From assembly GCA_903904755.1 (NCBI GenBank), contig CAIVDV010000053.1:62001-126000 (forward strand): 64,000 nt of DNA. Direction: 5' to 3'. Positions 42,501 to 53,879 of the stretch are shown one piece after another. Numbering within the stretch: the stretch's first letter is position 1; each line of letters starts with the position of its first letter. The notes beneath the pieces are model-generated. The model had not been told where the DNA came from. It saw only the letters and a list, made by a program, of their open reading frames with translations, and did not search any database. Origin of the DNA: an uncultured Acidobacteriaceae bacterium. Its GTDB lineage: Bacteria > Acidobacteriota > Terriglobia > Terriglobales > Acidobacteriaceae. A program made the translations under genes and the position numbers.

Positions 42501-44575
42501 ATGAACGTCTCCCCCTCGCGCGACTCAAACACCATCTCTTCATCCAGTTCGCCAACCCGGTGCGCCTTCCCCTCTGACCCCGACAGAAACACCCCATACA
42601 GCCCCCGGTCAGGAATCGTCCCCGCATTCAGAATCGCCAGCCGCGCCGCGCCCTGCCGCCCCGTCACCACATTCCGCAGCCGGTCCCACGTCAGCCTCGG
42701 CCTTAGCTCCGCAAACTCGTCCGACGGATACCGCCCGGCCAGCAAATCCAGCACCCCCTCAAATGTCGCCCGAGTCAGAGCCCCAAACGGCGCAGCCCCC
42801 CGCACCAGCCGGAACAGCTCGTCAACATTCACCTCCGGCGCTTCTTCCACCAACTCCGCCGCTCGATCGCCATCCTCCCACTCGGCAAACAGCTCCGCGC
42901 CCACCCGCGCCACAAGCTTCGCCTTCCCCTTCTTGTTTGGCTTTTTCTCGGGCACTTCCAGCGTCGGCGGATGCGCCACAATCGCCACAACCTGCTGCGC
43001 CAGCACATCCAGCGGATTCCGCGGATACCGCGTCGACTCGATATGCCCCTCGTGCATCGCCCTGGTCACCGCAGCGCACGCGACAAGATCGGCCCGATAC
43101 TTCGGGAAGATAATCCCCTCGCTCACCGCGCCAACACTGTGCCCGGCCCGCCCAATCCGCTGCATCCCGCTCGCCACCGACGGCGGCGACTCAATCTGGA
43201 TCACCAGGTCCACCGCGCCCATATCAATGCCCAGCTCCAGCGTCGAGGTCGCGCACAGCCCCTTCAACTGCCCCGCCTTCAACTGCTCCTCAATCACGCT
43301 CCGCTGCGGCGCGGCAATCGAGCCATGGTGCGCCCGCACCAGCTCTTCCCCCGCCAGCTCATTCAGCGCCCCCGCCAGCCGCTCCGCCACCTGGCGGCTA
43401 TTCACAAACAAAATCGTCGAGTTCCGCTCCCGGATAATCTCCAACAGCCGCGGATGAATCGCATTCCAGATTGACACCCGCTTTGGCGCCTGCGAGGCCG
43501 GCCCGGACGGTATCGGCTCAATCTCCTGCAGCCGCGCCATATCCTCCACCGGCACCTCAATCCGCAGCTTCAACTGCTTCGGTGCGCTCGCGTTCACAAT
43601 CGTCACCGGCCGGTAGCGCAGGTTCCCCGTCTCCGCAACATCCGCCTGCCAGCTCGCCCGCTCCTCCGGCGCCAGCTCCGCCACCGGGTCGTCAGAAACC
43701 GCTGGCAGCGCCGCCGGCACGCTCACGCGCGCCTCCACCTCCGGCAAATCCACCCCGCCCAGAAACCGCGCCACCTCTTCCAGAGGCCTTTGCGTCGCCG
43801 ACAAGCCAATCCGCTGCATCGGCCGCTTCGTCAGCGCCTGCAGCCGCTCCAGGCTCAGCGCCAGATGTGCCCCCCGCTTGGTCGGCACCAGCGCATGAAT
43901 CTCGTCAAGAATCACCGTGTCCACCGAGCGCAGGCTCTCCGCTGCCTGGCTCGTCAGCAGCAGATACAGGCTCTCCGGGGTCGTAATCAGAATCTCTGCC
44001 GGAGCCCGCCGGAACCGCGCCCGCTCCTTCTGGCTCGTGTCCCCGGTCCGTATCGCAATCTGCGGGTCATGCACCGGCATGCCCATCCGCCGCGCCATGT
44101 TCGTAATCCCCGCCAGCGGCGACCGCAGGTTGCGCTCCACGTCCACAGCCAGCGCCTTCAGCGGAGAAATGTAAAGAATCCGGCACCCCGGCGTCGTCGG
44201 CCGCTCCTGCAGCATCAGCCGGTCCAGGCACCACAAAAACGCCGTCAGCGTCTTGCCCGTGCCCGTCGGCGCCAATATCAGCGTGCTCTCCCCACGCGCA
44301 ATCGCCGGCCACCCCAGCCGCTGCGGCGCAGTTGGCTTCTCAAACACCTCACGGAACCACCGCTCCGTCACCGCATGAAACGCCGCAAACGGATTCCCGG
44401 CTGCCTCAGCCGCATTTTCGCCCGACCCGGCCTTCGCAGGAAGAGCCTTTCCCGCAACCCTCTCATCCGGCAACACTTCCCCGGCAACAGGCACATCCAC
44501 GGGCGCACCACCGCCCGCGCTGCCAAAGATATCCGGCTGCGAAGCACTCCTCGCCCTGGGCTTGCGGGTTGCCAT
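39539..44575 (-). CDS. lhr: Long DEAD/DEAH-type helicase Lhr (core plus C-terminal region)
   Basis: 1678 residues from ATG 44575 (GGAAGA upstream); an ATG at 44590 adds five residues. After a Pro/Ala-rich N-terminal extension of about 75 residues come superfamily 2 motifs: Walker A LAPTGTGKTLTAF, motif II ILDEIHAL, motif III GLSATQRP, motif V ATSTLELGIDMGAVDLVI and motif VI QRIGRAGHSVG. The winged-helix and Lhr-specific domains follow, and the long C-terminal region (from about 900) matches full-length bacterial Lhr with its Lhr-CTD. It is a 3'-5' translocase implicated in DNA repair and DNA-RNA unwinding. Paired with nei downstream. Confidence 0.95.
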   Translation of the reverse strand: MATRKPRARSASQPDIFGSAGGGAPVDVPVAGEVLPDERVAGKALPAKAGSGENAAEAAGNPFAAFHAVTERWFREVFEKPTAPQRLGWPAIARGESTLILAPTGTGKTLTAFLWCLDRLMLQERPTTPGCRILYISPLKALAVDVERNLRSPLAGITNMARRMGMPVHDPQIAIRTGDTSQKERARFRRAPAEILITTPESLYLLLTSQAAESLRSVDTVILDEIHALVPTKRGAHLALSLERLQALTKRPMQRIGLSATQRPLEEVARFLGGVDLPEVEARVSVPAALPAVSDDPVAELAPEERASWQADVAETGNLRYRPVTIVNASAPKQLKLRIEVPVEDMARLQEIEPIPSGPASQAPKRVSIWNAIHPRLLEIIRERNSTILFVNSRQVAERLAGALNELAGEELVRAHHGSIAAPQRSVIEEQLKAGQLKGLCATSTLELGIDMGAVDLVIQIESPPSVASGMQRIGRAGHSVGAVSEGIIFPKYRADLVACAAVTRAMHEGHIESTRYPRNPLDVLAQQVVAIVAHPPTLEVPEKKPNKKGKAKLVARVGAELFAEWEDGDRAAELVEEAPEVNVDELFRLVRGAAPFGALTRATFEGVLDLLAGRYPSDEFAELRPRLTWDRLRNVVTGRQGAARLAILNAGTIPDRGLYGVFLSGSEGKAHRVGELDEEMVFESREGETFILGATTWRIDEITHDRVMVTPAPGEPGKMPFWKGDSQGRPLEFGRRIGAMVRELQAMPKQAALTRLVAEHDLDPGAAENLLRFLEDQKAAAGQVPDDRNIVVERCRDELGDWRVCVHTPFGSRIHIPWAMAVTARIRAAGGPEVETLWGDDGFVLRFPDSDEPPPSDWILVESAEAMALVLRQLGATALFAGRFREAAGRALLLPRRRADGRAPLWQQRKRAYDLLSVASRYPGFPLLLETYRECLRDVFDMPALIETLRGIEQRQLRVHVVDTQKPSPFASSLLFSYVANFLYDGDAPLAERRAQALTIDQDQLRELLGEADLRELLDPEAIAEVEEQQQCVVDPYRVRNADGIHDLLLRLGDLSREELRLRVVDGGLLEQVDRLLRSRRLLELRVAGEKRLIAVEDAARYRDGLGIPLPPGIPTALLEPVAHPVLELVRRYARTHGPFTLTEVAGRFALDGAHVEQVLMALCAENRVVEGGFRPGGLHREWCDAEMLRIIRRKSLARLRKEVEPVEQRTLARFQTHWQGLLTPRRGMDALLDAIEQLQGAPVPASLLETAILPARIAGYQPGDLDTLIAAGEVMWAGVEPLGERDGRVALYLAEKMPLLAVRRPETSPLSEREEELLEALEKTGASFFMPLHEAVGGGYPGESLDALWSLVWRGLVTNDALHAMRAYLQRPEAARTQRRQHVQGQAFRSRRTTPPTAQGRWSLVESRKRTMNLLGPTATEANHALALQLLSRYGVLLRETVTAENLPGGFSAIYPVLKALEESGRVRRGYFVAGLGATQFALPAAVDLLRSLRTGPTADAEKPEYVMLAATDPANVYGSALKWPELPVESEDTETAPRQLTRAAYAQVVLYAGQVVAWLRRGNPNILVFLPAEEPDRSQVADGLARFLAEVGRGRLEREGIHSTGMLIATVNGVPAGAHEFGRALAGAGFHAGPVGMQVRRTARPPMASGRPTPEEAMQNRPALTRPGYTPGSGR

Positions 44576-44733
44576 CCGTCTTCCCAGCATAGCCCCGCCG
44601 CCTGTGGGTTTTCTTCCCCCAGGCCCAATGCGGAATTGTCATCCTTGATGCCGTGAAGCTCCCGGCAGAGATTCCCACATCCCGCCTCAGAGCTCGAAGC
44701 CGCAATCATCTGCGGCTCTCCAGTCCTGATACC

Positions 44734-45207
44734 CTACGAGGTAATGCCCGCGTCCTTCAGGTAGACTTCCGCCTTGTCCACAAAGCTTTGCGCCTCGCGA
44801 AGGTACCCCGGCAGCTTCTTCCACAGGCTCTCAATCGCTTCTTTCTCTTCCATCAGCGCCAGCGCCGTACCGGCTGCCGCCACCAGCAGGCCTGCGCGCT
44901 TCTTGCCGCTCACCAGCAGGGCGCCGCCTGCCATCAGCGTTCCCGCCGCCAGCAGTCCAACCCATTCCTGTTCCTTGATTCCATCCGCTATCGCAGCCAG
45001 AACCGGCGCTGCGGCCGGCGCACTCACTCTTCCCTGAGGAGGAGGTGGCGGCGGCGGTGCAGCTGCTTCCACAACCGGCGGGCGCTCAGCCCCCACGGCC
45101 GGTCCATAGCTGAACTCCCGCGGAAGAAACGGCTCGCTGAACGACTCCTGGAACCGACCGCGATAGCCCGGCGTCTGGCTCGGGTGTGGAATGGGAACTG
45201 CCACCAT
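44734..45207 (-). CDS. Hypothetical membrane protein
   Basis: 157 residues, GGAGAG upstream of the ATG. Not recognised. The first 60 residues are proline-rich (a run of seven prolines after AAA near residue 50), then come two hydrophobic segments (EWVGLLAAGTLMAGGALLVSG and AGLLVAAAGTALALM) separated by a short basic turn, so a membrane hairpin, and a helical acidic/basic tail (EKEAIESLWKKLPGYLREAQSFVDKAEVYLKD). The pattern suggests a small inner-membrane protein with both ends on the same side. Neighbours (lhr, zinc-motif protein) give no hint. Confidence 0.65.
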   Translation of the reverse strand: MVAVPIPHPSQTPGYRGRFQESFSEPFLPREFSYGPAVGAERPPVVEAAAPPPPPPPQGRVSAPAAAPVLAAIADGIKEQEWVGLLAAGTLMAGGALLVSGKKRAGLLVAAAGTALALMEEKEAIESLWKKLPGYLREAQSFVDKAEVYLKDAGITS

Positions 45208-45267
45208 GCTTGCTCTCCTTCAATCCTGCTGCGGAACTCTGCCCGCTTGAATATGGGCCGTGCAGCG

Positions 45268-45579
45268 CTAGTCCAGGTCAAACTCGCGCAGCGGCTTGCC
45301 TGCCGGGGCATCCTTGGCCTTCTTCAGCGCCTCGGCAAACCGCTTTTCGAAGATGTCTTCCTTGTTCTTCTCCGCCTCCAGCGATTGCCGGAAGATGGAT
45401 TCCTTGCGGTCTTCCTGCTCACGCATGGCCTTGGCCGCAGTTTCGAAATCCTCAAACATCCGCTTCCGCGGTGCCGGGGTATGCGAAATCACGGTACCCG
45501 TCTGCGCGTCAATCCGCAGAATCGCTCCGCAGTCCGGGCAAACACTTTCAATCACCGAATTGGACTTCTGCTGCTTCAT
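45268..45579 (-). CDS. Hypothetical protein with single CxxC zinc-ribbon-like motif
   Basis: 103 residues, GAGGCAGGG before the ATG. The N-terminus has one CPDCGAILRIDAQTG knuckle, half of a zinc ribbon; a second pair of cysteines is missing, so zinc binding would need a dimer or partner. The rest is a long charged helix (MFEDFETAAKAMREQEDRKESIFRQSLEAEKNKEDIFEKRF), probably a coiled coil. No known family recognised. It precedes the membrane protein gene on the same strand by 60 bases. Confidence 0.65.
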   Translation of the reverse strand: MKQQKSNSVIESVCPDCGAILRIDAQTGTVISHTPAPRKRMFEDFETAAKAMREQEDRKESIFRQSLEAEKNKEDIFEKRFAEALKKAKDAPAGKPLREFDLD

Positions 45580-45664
45580 CCCTGCCTCTCATTCTAGGAG
45601 GACTGCCATCTTTGTTGTACCAACTCGATACCTTTTGCATCACACATAGTTATTCATCTGGTTA

Positions 45665-46033
45665 CTACCGCCCAAGCAAACTTGGCACCGAAGCCGCAGC
45701 TTCCTTGCTCGAAGTCCCCCGGACTGTTTTCAGTTCCTCCACCATCGCAATGCGCAGAATTGCATTCAGCCGCGTCTGGTATCCCTTCCCCTTCGATCGC
45801 AACCAGTGCAGCACATCCGCATCCACCCGCACGGTCGTCGAGGTCTTCACCGGTCGATAAAACCGCCCCCGCACGGCGTTCTGGAAGAACTCCTCGTTCA
45901 GCGGCGGAATGTCGCTGAAGTCAATCTCGCTGTCGGGCTTGGCTGCTGGCGCGGCGACCTCCTCCCGCTCAGCATCCGTCAGGGGAGGCAGGTTGTCGAG
46001 GTCCACCTCATAGCGCACCATTTTCGTCTTCAT
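45665..46033 (-). CDS. brnA: BrnA-family antitoxin
   Basis: 122 residues from ATG 46033, chosen for AAAGGAG five bases upstream. The C-terminal half TSTTVRVDADVLHWLRSKGKGYQTRLNAILR is the ribbon-helix-helix DNA-binding fold of BrnA, and the acidic N-terminal half would contact the toxin. BrnA binds BrnT and represses the operon. Its start lies inside the 3' end of brnT (46008-46310) in another frame, the usual overlapping order toxin then antitoxin. Here the toxin gene has an amber codon, so the antitoxin may have no partner. Confidence 0.88.
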   Translation of the reverse strand: MKTKMVRYEVDLDNLPPLTDAEREEVAAPAAKPDSEIDFSDIPPLNEEFFQNAVRGRFYRPVKTSTTVRVDADVLHWLRSKGKGYQTRLNAILRIAMVEELKTVRGTSSKEAAASVPSLLGR

Positions 46034-46310
46034 AGCGTCTCCTTTCATGCCGTTCCGCCCGTCTCGCTGAAATGATTCGAATTCGCTCGGAGCCATCCGT
46101 CTCGTCCGTCACGGTGTACGCCGCCAGCAAAAGCAGTACACCGACTACCATGCCAATGGTCTGCCATCGCTGCTCTCCGTCAACCACGCGATCCGGAATG
46201 CTGACAGCAAAAGGGCCTGCAAAGACGCGCGTCGCGAGCGGGAAACTGATGCCGTGCTTCTACCGATTCCTCGCTGCGTTGTTCGGATCCCATTCAAACC
46301 GAACGTTCAT
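46008..46310 (-). pseudogene. brnT: brnT toxin gene interrupted by in-frame amber codon
   Basis: Reading from ATG 46310 gives MNVRFEWDPNNAARNR, then TAG at 46260-46262 (codon 17), then KHGISFPLATRVF in the same frame to a TGA at 46008. Apart from the amber the 100-codon frame is intact and matches BrnT (DUF497) throughout: FEWDP, KHGISF, GEQRWQTIG and the C-terminal SERIRIISARRAERHERRRYE. A C-to-T change of a CAG or a similar single change explains it. Two AACGTT palindromes, 14 bases apart, straddle the start codon (46302-46307, 46316-46321) and may be part of the operator. Either the toxin is dead, or the codon is suppressed, or it is a sequence error. Confidence 0.85.
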
Positions 46311-46415
46311 ACGCAAACGTTACTACGTTGTTGTTGTTTATGCCCGAAAACCCGCCCTGCATCTGCTCCCGATGCCCGCTCTGGCATAATCCCATCAGGA
46401 CTCAGGAGCTTTCTC

Positions 46416-47120
46416 ATGGGCATGGACAGCGTCGAAATCATCCTCCGTATCGAGGAAGACTTCGCCATCTCCATCTCCGACGAAGAAGCCTCCTCCCTCC
46501 GAACGGTCGGCGAGCTCCACGCACTCATAGTGCGCAAGCTGGAAACCGCCCCCTCCTTCCGGCCCGCCCGCGCCTTCTTCCGGCTTCGTACGGCCATTGT
46601 CCATGTCCTTGACCGACCCCGCCGCGCCATCGGCGTCCACACCAAGCTTGCCCACCTGCTGCCCCGCTCCACCCGCATTGCCGCCTGGACCAGCCTCGCC
46701 GAAGTATCAGGCCTCATTTTCCCCAAACTCCGCCACCCGCGCTGGCTGCGGGACACCATTCGCGTGCTTGCCTGCGCTGTCGGCCTCGTCACCCTCCTTG
46801 GGCTCGCCAGTTGGAGCCATCCCAGCGGCCTCGCCTGGCTCCCGGCAACACTTACCGCGTGTATCGCAGGCTTCGCTTTCCTCACAGGCCTCTACCGGCT
46901 CACCAGCTTCCTGGCATGGGACCTCCCTGTACGAACCCTCGGCGAACTCGCCCAGCAGCTCACCGGCCTCAACCCCGCCGAATTCGCCCTCGAAGGCGAA
47001 CTCCTCAGCCCAGCCGACGTGTGGCAGCGCCTGGTCGCCATCCTTGTCGACCAACTTGCCCTCACCCGGGAAGAGATCCACCCCGACTCCCGCTTTGTCG
47101 AAGACCTCGGCGTTGACTGA
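46416..47120 (+). CDS. Membrane protein with circularly permuted acyl-carrier-protein-like ends
   Basis: 234 residues, AGGAG eight bases before ATG. The N-terminus MGMDSVEIILRIEEDF ... LRTVGELHALIVRKL is the second half of an acyl carrier protein, starting at the phosphopantetheine serine (Ser5 in GMDSVE). The C-terminus WQRLVAILVDQLALTREE ... FVEDLGVD is the first half, ending one residue before that serine. Put end to start they give one complete ACP sequence. Residues about 50-110 (FRLRTAIVHVLDRP ... LAHLLP) and 170-183 (VRTLGELAQQL, close to the N-terminal LRTVGELHALI) look like a second, degenerate ACP-like unit, split by two membrane helices at about 114-132 and 137-163. Role unknown. 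Confidence 0.72.
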   Translation: MGMDSVEIILRIEEDFAISISDEEASSLRTVGELHALIVRKLETAPSFRPARAFFRLRTAIVHVLDRPRRAIGVHTKLAHLLPRSTRIAAWTSLAEVSGLIFPKLRHPRWLRDTIRVLACAVGLVTLLGLASWSHPSGLAWLPATLTACIAGFAFLTGLYRLTSFLAWDLPVRTLGELAQQLTGLNPAEFALEGELLSPADVWQRLVAILVDQLALTREEIHPDSRFVEDLGVD

Positions 47121-47147
47121 GACCCCATCCGAAGCGACGGCAAACAG

Positions 47148-47180
47148 CAAAAGCCCCGCCATCACGGCAGGGCTTTTGTC
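47148..47180. terminator. Bidirectional terminator between the ACP-like gene and atpC
   Basis: A hairpin with arms CAAAAGCCC and GGGCTTTTG and an inner GCC/GGC pair around ATCAC. T-rich sequence follows the arm on both strands. It lies 27 bases after the plus-strand stop and 18 bases after the end of the convergent atpC gene, so it serves both. Confidence 0.8.
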
Positions 47181-47198
47181 TCTGGTTCTCGATTCGGT

Positions 47199-47627
47199 TT
47201 AGTGGCTGGCGGTGCTTCCCGCGCTGGCCAGCTTGGCTTCCGCCTCGCTGATGACGCGATTGGCCTCGTCGTAGGCTTCCGCATTGTCGCCGGCTGCGTG
47301 CCACAGTTCGTGGCCCCGCTCCAGTTGCTTCTTCGCACGGTCCACGTCGATTGCCGTCGGCAGCAGTGCGTCGTTGGCCAGGATGGTCACCCGCTCCGGC
47401 AGCACTTCAGCAAAGCCCCAGCTCACGTTGTACCGTGTCGCCGTCTCCCCGCCACCATGCACCGTCACGTCTCCCGCACCCAGCTCCGCAACCAGCGGCG
47501 CGTGGCCATACAGCACTTCAAGGTACCCCGACTTCGAGGGCAGCTCCACCGCATCCGCCATCTCTTCAAAGAGAATGCGTTCCGGCGTCACCAACCGCAC
47601 ACGGAGTTTGTTTGTTCCTTCTGCCAT
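47199..47627 (-). CDS. atpC: F1Fo ATP synthase epsilon subunit
   Basis: 142 residues. The beta-sandwich domain is typical: LRVRLVTPERILFEEMADAVELPSKSGYLEVLYGHAPLVAELG; a helical hairpin follows (DVDRAKKQLERGHELW ... DEANRVISEAEAKLASA). It is part of the central stalk and can inhibit ATP hydrolysis. Last gene of the atp operon, 21 bases after atpD, and followed by a terminator. Slightly longer than the common 130-140 residues. Confidence 0.95.
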   Translation of the reverse strand: MAEGTNKLRVRLVTPERILFEEMADAVELPSKSGYLEVLYGHAPLVAELGAGDVTVHGGGETATRYNVSWGFAEVLPERVTILANDALLPTAIDVDRAKKQLERGHELWHAAGDNAEAYDEANRVISEAEAKLASAGSTASH

Positions 47628-47648
47628 AGCTTCCTCTGGCGCGGTTGG

Positions 47649-50204
<2,556 letters not shown>

Positions 50205-50222
50205 AGCTTCGGTCCGTTCCGG

Positions 50223-51752
<1,530 letters not shown>

Positions 51753-51858
51753 GCCTGCTCTTCCTGTTCTCTCCGGCCTCTCTTGGAAACCGGTATTTCT
51801 GAATCTGTGTTGCTCGAACTCGTTTGCAGCCTCCGGCCTTGCGGCGGGGCTGTCCTGC

Positions 51859-52395
51859 CTAGCTTGCCAAAACTTCTTTCAGGCGCTCAACGCGCCCCAG
51901 AACCGAACCGTCATACACCGTCGAACCAATCCGAACCACCACCCCGCCCAGAATCGCGGGATCGATCCGGAAGGTCGCGTTGACCTTGCCCTTCGCCAGG
52001 CCGGAAACATGCTCCAGCAGAGCCGTCTTGTCGGCCGCCTGCAATTCACGAGCCGTAACTACTTCTGCCTGGAAAATTCCCAGCCGCTCCTGCACTTGCC
52101 GGTGATACTCGGCCACAATCTCGTGCAGCGCGCCGATGCGGTTGTGATCCACCAGCACCGCCAGCAGATTCCGCACCTGCGGAGCCAGGCCCAGCTTCGC
52201 CTTCATCTGGTCGATAACCCCAATCTTCTGCACTGCCGGAACCGAGGGGTCTTCAAAAACTTCGCGCAGCACCGCGCTGCTGTCCCAGGTGGCGACAAAA
52301 TCCTTCAACTGCTGCTCCACCGAAGCGGTATCCAGCTTGAAGTCGGCCACCACATCGGCAAAGGCGCGAGCGTAACGAGAGACAAAGGCTGCCAT
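51859..52395 (-). CDS. atpH: F1Fo ATP synthase delta subunit (OSCP)
   Basis: 178 residues. N-terminal helical bundle [20 protein letters not shown] and the C-terminal [15 protein letters not shown] ... [41 protein letters not shown], which is the delta/OSCP signature with the conserved GGVVVRIG. It joins the peripheral stalk to the top of the alpha3beta3 head. Its ATG overlaps the atpF stop by one base, so the two are coupled. Confidence 0.95.
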   Translation of the reverse strand: MAAFVSRYARAFADVVADFKLDTASVEQQLKDFVATWDSSAVLREVFEDPSVPAVQKIGVIDQMKAKLGLAPQVRNLLAVLVDHNRIGALHEIVAEYHRQVQERLGIFQAEVVTARELQAADKTALLEHVSGLAKGKVNATFRIDPAILGGVVVRIGSTVYDGSVLGRVERLKEVLAS

Positions 52396-53102
52396 TAGTT
52401 CACTCCTCCCTTGCTCTCGCCCTGGCTGCCCTGGGCAAACTCGGCAATCAGCGCGCTTTCATTTTCCGGGGTCAGCGTCAACTTGCTCAGTGCCTGGCCA
52501 ATCGCCAGGTCAGCCGCATACTGCTTCAGACCGCGCTGGGCCTGCGCCGCAGCTACGTTGATCTCCTGCTCGGCAGCAGCCACAATCCGCGCGCTCTCTT
52601 CCGCAATCGTCGATTTGACGCGGGCTTCGTCGCCCACCATCTCTTCTTCCACCTGCTTGCGAATCGAGGCAATCTCGGCATCCAGCCCGGCCAGCTTCGC
52701 TTCCACGGCGCTCAGGCGGGTGTTGGCATCGGCGGTGGCGGCACGGGCCGTTTCCAGCTCCTTGCCCAGCGTTTCCGTGCGCTTGCGCAGCACCCTGGGC
52801 AGAATCTTCACCAGCGGAATGCCCAGCGCCAGCACAATCACTGCAAAGTTGATGAACTCCAGGCTCTTGGCCGCAGTCTCCACTTCCACATTCAGCGTCT
52901 TGGCAACCCACTTCACCGTCGGCGAGTGACGAAAAGCTTCTGTCTCATTCGCTTCGCTCTTGGCCTTCTCGGCGGTCTGGGCGGCCGCGGCCGACTCCTG
53001 CGCCTTTGCCGCACGGACAAAGCCCACCGGGCCCACCAGCAGAGCCAGCAGCATGACACTCATCGCCACACGGCGCAGCATCGAGGACATGGAAAAACTC
53101 AT
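52395..53102 (-). CDS. atpF: F1Fo ATP synthase b subunit, with long N-terminal leader
   Basis: 235 residues from ATG 53102; a TTG at 53120 overlapping the b' stop would add six residues. The N-terminus (SMLRRVAMSVMLLALLVGPVGFVRAAKAQ) looks like a cleavable signal peptide, followed by an acidic stretch and then the real b-type membrane helix (SLEFINFAVIVLALGIPLVKILPRVLRKRTE) near residue 80, and a long coiled coil (KELETARAATADANTRLSAVEAKL). A signal in front of the b anchor is unusual compared with E. coli b (156 residues). Forms the peripheral stalk with b'. Confidence 0.9.
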   Translation of the reverse strand: MSFSMSSMLRRVAMSVMLLALLVGPVGFVRAAKAQESAAAAQTAEKAKSEANETEAFRHSPTVKWVAKTLNVEVETAAKSLEFINFAVIVLALGIPLVKILPRVLRKRTETLGKELETARAATADANTRLSAVEAKLAGLDAEIASIRKQVEEEMVGDEARVKSTIAEESARIVAAAEQEINVAAAQAQRGLKQYAADLAIGQALSKLTLTPENESALIAEFAQGSQGESKGGVN

Positions 53103-53116
53103 TTCAGAACTCTTGC

Positions 53117-53572
53117 TCAACGGGAACCCCCAGCGGCGGGCAGAATCGCACGCACCACCTGTTCAGCCAGTTGGTCTGCACTTGCCGCCAGGCTCTGGCG
53201 CGCAGCCGCAACTTCCGCTTCCATGGCAGCCTTGGCCTGCTGCACCCGCGCACCGGCCGCCTTGCGGGCCACATCCAGAACGGCATCCCGCTCCTGCGCC
53301 CACTGGTGCAACCGCTGCTCACGCACCTTGAATACCTCAAGACGGGCCTGGCGAAGCTTGTTGGCGTATTCCGCCGTCTTTGCCTCTGCCGCATCAATCG
53401 CCCGGCTTGCCGCCTCAACCGCTCCGCTGGTTCGTGCCTTGCGCTCGCGCAACGTCCGCGAAAGCGGGCCCTGCACCAGGTACTGATAGGCCAAAACCAG
53501 AAGAATGAAAAGGATCAGGGTAGGGATTGCGCCGACCAACAGGGCGCCGACTTGTTGGATGATTTCCTGCAT
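53117..53572 (-). CDS. atpF': F1Fo ATP synthase b' subunit
   Basis: 151 residues from ATG 53572 (MQEIIQQVG). One membrane helix (ALLVGAIPTLILFILLVLAYQYLV) with short N-terminal part, then an alanine-rich coiled coil (SGAVEAASRAIDAAEAKTAEYANKLRQARLEVFKVRE). It pairs with atpF, which starts right after it; having both b' and b is typical of photosynthetic bacteria, some Acidobacteria and others. First gene of this operon; the a and c genes (atpB, atpE) are not here. Ribosome site weak. Confidence 0.9.
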   Translation of the reverse strand: MQEIIQQVGALLVGAIPTLILFILLVLAYQYLVQGPLSRTLRERKARTSGAVEAASRAIDAAEAKTAEYANKLRQARLEVFKVREQRLHQWAQERDAVLDVARKAAGARVQQAKAAMEAEVAAARQSLAASADQLAEQVVRAILPAAGGSR

Positions 53573-53879
53573 GGTGGTATGAAACTTCTTATCCCTTGGA
53601 TTGTGTTGCTTTCGGGTGGGAACACTCTTTTGTAACCGGGGGCACCCCCCCATGTCAACGCATTCACGGGCCCTTCCGCCTGCTCCGTGACTGACATCAC
53701 TCTGAAATGGTCAGCGGCCCATTTTTTCCTTGCGTTTCCTGCAAACAGGCCTACACTGAACGTATCACCTAGACCCAGTCCAGGGTCCCGCGGGCTGCAG
53801 ACTTTGGGAAGTACTTCCACTCCCTCTGGCTGCAGCCCACCTTATTGCTCAAAAGCGTCCCACTTCGAAAGACGCGCCC
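53573..53879 (-). promoter_or_regulatory. Upstream region of the atp operon with probable promoter
   Basis: On the minus strand a perfect -35 box TTGACA (53653-53658) is followed after 18 bases by TACAAA (53629-53634; four of six consensus positions). The spacer contains a G/C-run palindrome GGGGGG-TG-CCCCC. It lies about 57 bases before the b' start, the right place for the operon promoter. The rest of the stretch up to the repeat block shows no gene. Confidence 0.5.

Noticed and set aside
46072-46389. Plus-strand open frame of 105 codons upstream of the ACP-like gene
   Set aside because: It is antisense to the recognisable brnT/brnA genes and has no ribosome site or domain.
47090-47147. 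Frameshift that would continue the ACP at the end of the permuted ACP-like gene
   Set aside because: None of the other frames after the TGA gives a serine motif or the rest of an ACP, and the N-terminus of the same protein already supplies that half.
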